Positions 1 to 6,569 of a stretch of 6,569 bases of DNA are shown here, in pieces. The stretch comes from Candidatus Bipolaricaulota bacterium. GTDB taxonomy: Bacteria > Bipolaricaulota > Bipolaricaulia > UBA7950 > UBA9294. Positions within the stretch are counted from its first letter, which is position 1. The number at the start of each line of letters is the position of its first letter. The translations under genes and the position numbers were made by a program. Where the stretch lies: NCBI GenBank assembly GCA_015485945.1, contig WFSM01000078.1, positions 1-6,569 on the forward strand, written 5' to 3'. The notes under the pieces were generated by a model, which saw only the letters and a program-made list of their open reading frames with translations, made no database searches and was not told the origin of the DNA.

Positions 1-1350
1 ATCTCGGTTAAGGGCGGGGTTGGCTACTTCCTCGAGTTTACCGGTCCGGGAGTGGAAAATCTGTCCGTGCCGCAACGGGCGACGATTACCAACCTGTGTA
101 CTGAAACCGGCGCGACGTCGTCTATCTTCCCATCCGATGAGGTAACCAAGGAGTTTCTGCGCATGCAGGGGCGGGAAGAGTCATGGCATGCGCTCTTCCC
201 CGATCGGGACGCGGCCTACGATAAGACATTGGAGATTGATATGGCGACGCTCAAGCCGCTTGTCGCCATGCCCGGAATGCCGGATAACGTCTACGATATC
301 GACGAGGTGAAAGGCACAAAGATCGACCAGGTGTACATCGGCTCGTGCACGAACGGGTCCTATCGTGATATCCGGATTGCCGCCGAGATCGTCAACGGGA
401 AGCGCGTATCACCGAACATTGATGTCATCGTCTCCCCGGCGTCACGACAGGCGTGGGAGATGTTGATGGAAGACGGGAGTTTCCTCGCCCTCACCAAGGC
501 CGGCGTGCGCCTGATCGAGCCGGGATGCAACGCGTGCATCGGTATTGGGTTCGTGCCCGGATACGGGCATTTGTCGCTGCGAACGGTGAACCGCAATTGG
601 AAGGGACGGGGGGGAAGTAAGTTCGGAAAGATCGCATTGTGCAGCCCCGAAGTGGCAGCGGCATCGGCCCTCGCTGGTGTGATTGCCGATCCGCGTGAGT
701 TGCCGCCGGTGGAAGTAAAGGTTGATCATCTGACGGTCGATGACGCGTTGATCCTCGATCCGCAAGGCACAGCGGTCGCGATCAGGCGAGCACCGAACAT
801 CGTGCCGCTTGCGCCGCAGCGTCCGCTTCAATCGCCCCTCGTGGGCAAAGTGCTGATCAAGCTCGGAGACGGGGTGTCCACCGACACGATTCTACCGGCT
901 GGACCGCTCACTCAACACCTACGCTCCAACCTGCCGGAGATTGCTAAGTTTACGTTCTACTACGAGGACAAGGAGTTTGCCGCTCGCGCCGCTGCTAACG
1001 GGGGTGGGTTTATTGTCGGCGGGGAGAATTACGGTCAGGGATCATCACGGGAACACGCGGCGCTGGCACCGTGGCAGCTCGGGGTCAAAGCGGTGTTTGC
1101 CAAGAGCTACGCCCGCATTCACCGTGCCAACCTAATCAATGTCGGGATTATCCCGTTCATCTGCGACACCGATCGGATCGACCGGGGAGACGAGTTGGAA
1201 GTCGATGTGTCCGACCTCACCGGCGAGCTTGTTGCCTACAACCGGACCAAGGACGAGCGAATTTTTCTCTCTCATGACCTGTCGCCGCGCGAGATTGCGA
1301 TGATTAAGGCGGGAGGGCTACTCGCCTACACCGCGGCGCGGCACCGCTAG
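1..1350 (+). CDS. aconitase-family hydratase, Aquifex-type aconitate hydratase (5' truncated)
   Basis: Probable aconitate hydratase, which interconverts citrate and isocitrate in the TCA cycle using a [4Fe-4S] cluster in the cytoplasm. The frame is open to the left edge, and bases 1-51 already encode family sequence (KGGVGYFLEF, then GPGVE). The GTG at 52 is therefore internal, and roughly 200 N-terminal residues are missing if the protein has the usual length of about 640-650. Numbering from base 1, the cluster cysteines are C116 (GSCTN), C176 and C179 (GCNACIG). The substrate-binding pair R198/R203 (NRNWKGR) keeps the five-residue spacing known from mitochondrial aconitase. After a linker comes the swivel domain (about residues 280-449), with TDTILPAG, R308 (LRSN) and S348-S349-R350 (YGQGSSREH). 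Carrying all domains in one chain excludes separate LeuC/LeuD subunits. Homoaconitase or another hydro-lyase of the family remains possible. The stop overlaps that of the convergent downstream gene. Confidence 0.93.
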   Translation: MSVKGGVGYFLEFTGPGVENLSVPQRATITNLCTETGATSSIFPSDEVTKEFLRMQGREESWHALFPDRDAAYDKTLEIDMATLKPLVAMPGMPDNVYDIDEVKGTKIDQVYIGSCTNGSYRDIRIAAEIVNGKRVSPNIDVIVSPASRQAWEMLMEDGSFLALTKAGVRLIEPGCNACIGIGFVPGYGHLSLRTVNRNWKGRGGSKFGKIALCSPEVAAASALAGVIADPRELPPVEVKVDHLTVDDALILDPQGTAVAIRRAPNIVPLAPQRPLQSPLVGKVLIKLGDGVSTDTILPAGPLTQHLRSNLPEIAKFTFYYEDKEFAARAAANGGGFIVGGENYGQGSSREHAALAPWQLGVKAVFAKSYARIHRANLINVGIIPFICDTDRIDRGDELEVDVSDLTGELVAYNRTKDERIFLSHDLSPREIAMIKAGGLLAYTAARHR

Positions 1351-2432
1351 CGCACCGGGCGGCCGCTGCGCCATAAAAACGCGAAGAACTGCGTGTAAGC
1401 CGCTGCTAACTTTGGGATTCCCACTGCGGCGATGTCGGCCTCGTTGTTCTTTTCTAACGAATAATAGTTCCAGTTGGTAGAGCCGAGAATCACATCGCGC
1501 TCGTCGATGATCACCAGTTTGGCGTGAGTGGTGACGGATGGATCATCGAACCGCACGGCGACGCCATGATCAGCGAGGTAGTACGCCGCTTCCTGATTCG
1601 CTTGCGCTGATTCCGGGTAAAATGCGCAGTCGTCAAGGAATACCTTCACCTCGACACCGCGACCAGCGGCGGCGATGAGCGCGGCCAGAATGTTGTTGGA
1701 CAAGCTGTTGCTGTATGTTGAATAGTATGATGCGCGGTACATCACAACATGCACCGATACCTGCGCCCGGTTCAACAGATCGAGCAACACGCGGACGTAG
1801 TTTTTCGTATCGGGACCATCCGGGATTGGAATCAACGTCGGGTTGACGCCGATATCCACGTCTCCCATGTCTACTCCACCCGGGATAAGGGTTCCCGCCC
1901 AGATGCGGGAAAAGTATTCGGTGAACACCGCTCCGATGTGGGGATCGTCGATGGCGATGTTCGCCTGTGCTTGGTCGTGGAACGCGTGCGTGTTCCAGTT
2001 GGACGAGCCGAGGATCACTAATCGTTCGTCGATGATTGCCAATTTGGCGTGGGTGGTCACCGTCGGAGCGTCGAATTTGGCCATGATGCCGTGCGATTTT
2101 AGGAACTCGACGGTGGGACGATTCTTGGCGGTTATCGATTCGGACCAATCGCTCGCGTCGAGGATGACACGTACGGTTACTCCACGGTCAGCAGCGGCGA
2201 CGATTTTGTCCCACAGCAAATCATTCGTGCGCTCACCGTTGGACAGCAGAATATCGATCGAGGAATGTGCCGTTGGGATCAGTTGCTCTAGGTAGGGGAG
2301 ATACTGCCTGGAGCCGGGGACGTCAATCAGCGGTACAATGCGGACCTGAGTCGTCGTTTCTGCGCCGATGCCGGTCACTGCGACGGCTAACCACACTACC
2401 AGGATGAGCATGCGTTGCAACTGTTTCTTCAT
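1347..2432 (-). CDS. secreted phospholipase D-like protein with two HKD motifs
   Basis: A 361-residue PLD-superfamily phosphodiesterase, predicted to be exported. The N-terminus is a signal peptide: MKKQLQR, a hydrophobic stretch (residues 8-20), then GIGA with probable cleavage near residue 24. Two complete HxK(x)4D(x)6GSxxN motifs are present: H128/K130/D135 with GSSN 142-145, and H303/K305/D310 with GSTN 317-320. Both halves of the active site are thus in one chain, as in bacterial and plant PLDs and cardiolipin synthases. The halves are clearly related to each other (compare TTHAKLAIIDER with TTHAKLVIIDER), pointing to an internal duplication. There are no transmembrane segments beyond the signal, so it is not a typical membrane cardiolipin synthase. 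The substrate (phospholipid, nucleic acid or other phosphodiester) cannot be read from sequence. The ATG at 2432 has only a weak AGGA, 11 nt upstream. It diverges from the Lon-like gene and converges on the aconitase gene. Confidence 0.93.
   Translation of the reverse strand: MKKQLQRMLILVVWLAVAVTGIGAETTTQVRIVPLIDVPGSRQYLPYLEQLIPTAHSSIDILLSNGERTNDLLWDKIVAAADRGVTVRVILDASDWSESITAKNRPTVEFLKSHGIMAKFDAPTVTTHAKLAIIDERLVILGSSNWNTHAFHDQAQANIAIDDPHIGAVFTEYFSRIWAGTLIPGGVDMGDVDIGVNPTLIPIPDGPDTKNYVRVLLDLLNRAQVSVHVVMYRASYYSTYSNSLSNNILAALIAAAGRGVEVKVFLDDCAFYPESAQANQEAAYYLADHGVAVRFDDPSVTTHAKLVIIDERDVILGSTNWNYYSLEKNNEADIAAVGIPKLAAAYTQFFAFLWRSGRPVR
1468..1535. repeat. direct repeat copy A (second HKD motif of the PLD gene)
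   Basis: This 68-bp segment encodes the C-terminal HKD motif of the phospholipase-like protein. It aligns without gaps to 1993-2060, with 55 of 68 bases identical by manual count. The repeat reflects the internal duplication of the PLD domain and is not a mobile element. Confidence 0.75.
1993..2060. repeat. direct repeat copy B (first HKD motif of the PLD gene)
   Basis: Partner of the segment at 1468-1535. It encodes the N-terminal HKD motif. The encoded motifs agree at 19 of 22 residues, and the DNA agrees at about 81%. Confidence 0.75.
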
Positions 2433-2444
2433 GTGCGCTACAAT
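2415..2444 (+). promoter_or_regulatory. probable sigma-70-type promoter of the Lon-like protease gene
   Basis: TTGCAA (2415-2420) is followed after 18 bp by TACAAT (2439-2444), which matches TATAAT at five of six bases. Transcription would start near 2451, giving a very short leader holding just the ribosome binding site. The promoter lies across the first codons of the divergent phospholipase gene, so the two genes may interfere. The -35 match is only four of six. No comparably good promoter was seen for the - strand gene. Confidence 0.5.
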
Positions 2445-2453
2445 CCTACTTTA

Positions 2454-2460
2454 AAGGAGG
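2454..2460 (+). promoter_or_regulatory. strong Shine-Dalgarno site of the Lon-like gene
   Basis: AAGGAGG lies four bases before the ATG at 2465 and is a near-perfect complement of the usual 16S 3' end. It fixes the start codon. Confidence 0.85.
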
Positions 2461-2464
2461 ACGG

Positions 2465-4942
2465 ATGACCAAGGAACTGGCAGCAGATAAGCTGCGCTAC
2501 ATATGTGATCCAACGAAGTTTAATTTCAAGACTACGGCTGAGGTCGATCCGCTCGACCGGATCATTGGCCAGGACCGAGCGATCGAGGCGCTCAAGCTCG
2601 GATTGGGGATTAAAGACGCCAAAAATCGGTACAACATCTACGTTGCCGGCGGCCCTGGAACCGGGAAAATGTCCGCAGTGGAGTATTTCCTCAGTCGGGC
2701 GAGCCGGGACGAGCCGCGCCCGCCCGATCTGTGTTACGTGCATAACTTCGAGAACCCGTACAGTCCGCATTATCTTGAACTTCCTGCCGGGATGGGTACG
2801 CAGCTGCGTGACGATATGAAGCACCTGATCACCAGGCTGCGGCGCGATATTCCCAAAGTGTTTGAGTTGGATGAGTTCAAGGCGCGCAGCAAGAAGATCA
2901 ACGATCGCTACGCCGAGAAGCGGACGACGCTGTTCGAAGAGATGGAGAAGAAAGCCCGTGCCCTCGGATTTGCGATCCAACGTACCCCGATTGGAATCAA
3001 TACCTTGCCGCTGCGCGACGGTGGTGAACCTCTGAGCCAGGAGGAGTACGAAGCTCTGTCCGAGGAAGAGCGCACCAAGATCAGAGAAAAACAAAACGAA
3101 GTGCAGGCGTTGATCCAGGACAGCTTGCAGGAGATTGCTCGCATCGAGGAGGAACGCGAGGAAGAAATCAAAAAACTCGCTAAAGAAGCAGTCCTGTTTA
3201 CGGTAGAGCCACACATCAACCAGCTTAAATCGCGCTATGGAAGCGTGGATAAAGTAGTCTCGTTCCTCGATGAAGTGCAAAATGATATCGTTGAGCACCT
3301 CGACCAGTTCCGCGGCGGGAACCAAGAGACCCCTAAAGGTCCGATGCCAGTTCCGTTTGTGATGCAGCCGGTCGACCCGTTCAAACGCTACGACGTGAAC
3401 GTCCTCGTGGACAACTCGCAGACCGAAGGGGCGCCGGTGATCGTGGAGGAAAACGCGTCCTACACCAACCTGTTCGGGGCGATTGAGCGCCGGGTGCACA
3501 TGGGAGTGGCGATTACCGACTTCACAATGATCAAACCAGGGTCGCTCCACCGCGCTAACGGCGGATATCTCGTTTTGAACGCGAACAACCTGTTCCGTAT
3601 GGGACTGTCGTGGGAAGCGCTCAAGATCGCGATTAAACGTCGCGAGATCCGGATTGAGGATCCAATGCAGATGCTGGGCTATTCCACTACCGAAGGGCTT
3701 AAACCTGAACCGGTCCCGTTCCGCATGAAAATCATCATCATCGGTAGCCCGGAGATCTACGAGCTCCTTCACTATTACGATGAGGACTTTCCTAAGTTAT
3801 TCTCGGTGAAAAGCGACTTTGACATCGAAATGGAGCGGACCGATGAACATGAACAGGAGATCGCCCGATTCCTACGTGCCCGTTGTCAGGAAGACCCGAG
3901 TCTGCTTCCGTTTGATCCCACCGGAGTGGCGAAGGTGATTGAGGCGGCAACCGAGCTCGCCGGTGATCAGAAGAAACTGTCGTGCCGGTTTGGGGTATTG
4001 ACGTCAATTATCAAAGAAGCGTCGTACTGGGCGCGGACCGAAGGATCGGCCTACGTCACTGGAGAACATGTGCACACAGCGCTTGTTGAACGGGATCACC
4101 GCAGTGATCGCATCGAGGAGAAGATCCGGGAGATGATTGCTCGTGACCAGATCCTCGTTGATACCACGGGGGAGAGAGCCGGGCAGGTGAACGGACTCGC
4201 CGTGCTGCAACTGGGAGATTACATGTTCGGCAAGCCGTCCCGAATCACGGCAACCGTGCATACCGGCAAGGACGGAATCGTTGACATCGAGAGGGAAGCC
4301 GAGCTCGGTGGGCACACGCACACAAAAGGGATCATGATCCTCAAAGGGTTCCTCGGTGAGCGGTTTGCCTCCGAAAAGCCGCTCAGCCTGTCGGCGAGCC
4401 TCACCTTCGAGCAGAGCTACTCAATGATTGATGGAGACAGCGCATCGAGCACCGAACTGTACGCCCTTCTGTCCGCTCTGTCCGGGATTCCGATCAAACA
4501 GGGACTCGCTGTTACCGGCTCGGTCAATCAGAAAGGGGAGATCCAGCCAATCGGCGGAGTGAACGAGAAAATCGAGGGATTCTTCCGCGTGTGCAAGGCG
4601 AAGGGTATTACCGGCGACCAAGGGGTGCTTATTCCCATGCGTAACGTGGACAACTTGATGCTGTCCGAGGAAGTGGTAGAAGCGGTCCGTGCCGGCAAGT
4701 TTCACATTTACCCGGTGAGTACGGTTGAAGAGGGCATCAAGATTCTCACCGGTGTTCCAGCGGGGGAGAAAGGGCCGGACGGTACGTTCCCAGCGGACAC
4801 AGTGTTCGGACGTGTCGTCGCGCGGTTAGAGGCGATCAGGGCGGCTCTTAAGGAAGAAGAAAAGAAAGAAGAAGAAAAGAAAGAAGAGGCGAAAAAGCCG
4901 GAACCCAACGACAATTCTGGCGGCGACTCTTCTACCGATTGA
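2465..4942 (+). CDS. Lon-like ATP-dependent-protease homologue (peptidase family S16, LonC/YcbZ-like)
   Basis: An 825-residue cytoplasmic protease-type protein for turnover of damaged or regulatory proteins. Its order matches the AAA_32 plus Lon C-terminal proteolytic family: an N-terminal region with a P-loop (GGPGTGKM, 62-69); a long charged coiled-coil insertion (about 135-285); the second half of the AAA-like module with a Walker-B-like strand (YLVLNANN, 368-375), a sensor-1-like GSPE (427-430) and a sensor-2-like R508; then the S16 domain (about 565-765). The catalytic dyad is S659 (DGDSAS) and K702 (GGVNEK), set as in Lon proteases (S679/K722 of E. coli Lon). The P-loop has Met in place of the usual Thr/Ser, and the Walker B acidic positions read N and A, so ATP hydrolysis is doubtful. 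The family includes the ATP-independent LonC of Meiothermus. The end is a K/E-rich tail (796-811) and a polar stretch to D825. The start is set by the strong Shine-Dalgarno site. Confidence 0.95.
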   Translation: MTKELAADKLRYICDPTKFNFKTTAEVDPLDRIIGQDRAIEALKLGLGIKDAKNRYNIYVAGGPGTGKMSAVEYFLSRASRDEPRPPDLCYVHNFENPYSPHYLELPAGMGTQLRDDMKHLITRLRRDIPKVFELDEFKARSKKINDRYAEKRTTLFEEMEKKARALGFAIQRTPIGINTLPLRDGGEPLSQEEYEALSEEERTKIREKQNEVQALIQDSLQEIARIEEEREEEIKKLAKEAVLFTVEPHINQLKSRYGSVDKVVSFLDEVQNDIVEHLDQFRGGNQETPKGPMPVPFVMQPVDPFKRYDVNVLVDNSQTEGAPVIVEENASYTNLFGAIERRVHMGVAITDFTMIKPGSLHRANGGYLVLNANNLFRMGLSWEALKIAIKRREIRIEDPMQMLGYSTTEGLKPEPVPFRMKIIIIGSPEIYELLHYYDEDFPKLFSVKSDFDIEMERTDEHEQEIARFLRARCQEDPSLLPFDPTGVAKVIEAATELAGDQKKLSCRFGVLTSIIKEASYWARTEGSAYVTGEHVHTALVERDHRSDRIEEKIREMIARDQILVDTTGERAGQVNGLAVLQLGDYMFGKPSRITATVHTGKDGIVDIEREAELGGHTHTKGIMILKGFLGERFASEKPLSLSASLTFEQSYSMIDGDSASSTELYALLSALSGIPIKQGLAVTGSVNQKGEIQPIGGVNEKIEGFFRVCKAKGITGDQGVLIPMRNVDNLMLSEEVVEAVRAGKFHIYPVSTVEEGIKILTGVPAGEKGPDGTFPADTVFGRVVARLEAIRAALKEEEKKEEEKKEEAKKPEPNDNSGGDSSTD
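4853..4897 (+). repeat. 15-bp tandem repeat encoding an EEEKK tail
   Basis: Two perfect copies of a 15-bp purine-only unit (4853-4867 and 4868-4882), gaagaagaaaagaaa, are followed by a degenerate third copy (4883-4897). The unit is a multiple of three. In the Lon-like frame it reads EEEKK, EEEKK, EEAKK (residues 797-811). Copy number could change by slippage without breaking the frame. Confidence 0.9.
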
Positions 4943-4965
4943 TCTCTCCGCACGGGCGATTTACC

Positions 4966-4994
4966 TTGACAGTTTCGCGGTAGGCAGGTATACT
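4966..4994 (+). promoter_or_regulatory. rRNA operon promoter
   Basis: A perfect -35 box TTGACA (4966-4971), a 17-bp spacer and TATACT (4989-4994, five of six) give a strong sigma-70-type promoter about 95 bp before the mature 16S start. Transcription should begin near 5001-5003. The -35 box starts 23 bp after the Lon-like stop codon. The sequence just upstream is GC-rich, so no typical AT-rich UP element is seen. A 6-bp inverted repeat (CGGTAG 4978-4983, CTACCG 4993-4998) straddles the -10 box. Confidence 0.88.
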
Positions 4995-4997
4995 ACC

Positions 4998-5007
4998 GTT
5001 TGCAAAC
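4998..5007. promoter_or_regulatory. 10-bp palindrome at the predicted rRNA transcription start
   Basis: GTTTGCAAAC is a perfect palindrome centred on the predicted start point of the rRNA promoter. It may be an operator-like site, or chance: several 10-bp palindromes are expected in a window of this size. Confidence 0.3.
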
Positions 5008-5011
5008 ACCC

Positions 5012-5023
5012 GGTCTTTGAAAA
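5012..5023 (+). promoter_or_regulatory. boxA-like antitermination element in the rRNA leader
   Basis: GGTCTTTGAAAA resembles the rRNA boxA consensus (E. coli TGCTCTTTAACAA; many bacteria CTTTGAAAA). It sits in the expected place, in the leader shortly after the start of transcription. BoxA binds NusB/NusE (S10) to keep RNA polymerase from terminating early in untranslated rRNA. The identification is by similarity and position only. Confidence 0.65.
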
Positions 5024-5041
5024 GTGGATAGCGTGGTATTG

Positions 5042-5057
5042 GGTTCCTTCGGGAACC
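5042..5057 (+). other. leader hairpin with TTCG tetraloop
   Basis: GGTTCC and GGAACC pair perfectly over 6 bp around a TTCG loop, giving a very stable small hairpin in the rRNA leader between the boxA-like element and the 16S start. No T-run follows, so it is not an intrinsic terminator. It may help fold the leader or guide processing. The rest of the leader to 5089 is AT-rich and has no other clear signal. Confidence 0.6.
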
Positions 5058-5089
5058 ATGTCACCGAATTGAATCGGATCAAAATCTAA

Positions 5090-6569
<1,480 letters not shown>

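Noticed and set aside
52..54. GTG at 52 as the start of the aconitase gene
   Set aside because: The frame is open to base 1 and the upstream codons already match aconitase family sequence, so the gene starts outside the window.
1843..2295. 150-codon + strand open frame opposite the phospholipase gene
   Set aside because: It is the complement of the signal-peptide-bearing two-HKD gene and has no motifs of its own.
2438..3772. 444-codon open frame on the - strand inside the Lon-like gene
   Set aside because: It lies fully antisense to a gene with clear family motifs, has no recognisable domain and begins inside that gene with no sensible ribosome binding site. It is a codon-bias shadow.
5042..5057. 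TTCG hairpin as an intrinsic terminator for the Lon-like transcript
   Set aside because: No T-run follows the stem, and it lies downstream of the rRNA promoter where termination would be harmful.

Overview
The window carries three protein genes and the 5' nine-tenths of a bacterial 16S rRNA gene. From left to right it holds: the C-terminal two-thirds of an aconitase-family hydratase (+ strand, cut by the left edge, stop at 1348-1350); a secreted two-HKD phospholipase D-like protein on the - strand (2432 down to 1347); an 825-residue Lon-like (S16) protease on the + strand (2465-4942); a compact rRNA promoter and leader (4966-5089); and a 16S rRNA gene (from about 5090) that runs off the right edge about 90-100 nt before its expected 3' end.

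The organism is a bacterium. This rests on the bacterial 16S, a textbook sigma-70-type rRNA promoter, strong Shine-Dalgarno sites and dense packing. The 16S is clearly divergent. It keeps the universal functional sites but has paired substitutions in several of the most conserved helices (h1/h2, h18, h28, h34) and mismatches in the binding sites of common primers (27F, 926R, 968F). An Aquifex-type single-chain aconitase and a LonC/YcbZ-like protease would fit a deep-branching or candidate-phylum bacterium from anoxic or warm settings. Bipolaricaulota/Acetothermia (OP1) is my first guess, but it is weakly held and was not tested by any search.

Layout: the aconitase and phospholipase genes converge and share the same four bases (CTAG) as both stop codons. 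The phospholipase and Lon-like genes diverge from only 32 bp, so the likely promoter of the Lon-like gene overlaps the start of the phospholipase gene. The rRNA -35 box begins 23 bp after the Lon-like stop, with no recognisable terminator between them. The genes look functionally unrelated: central carbon metabolism, an exported phosphodiesterase, protein quality control and ribosome production. I see no defence, mobile or biosynthetic system.

The most interesting material is (1) the compensated rRNA substitutions, which argue for a real, functional and under-amplified 16S lineage, and (2) the Lon-like protease, whose Ser-Lys dyad is intact while its Walker A and Walker B motifs are altered.
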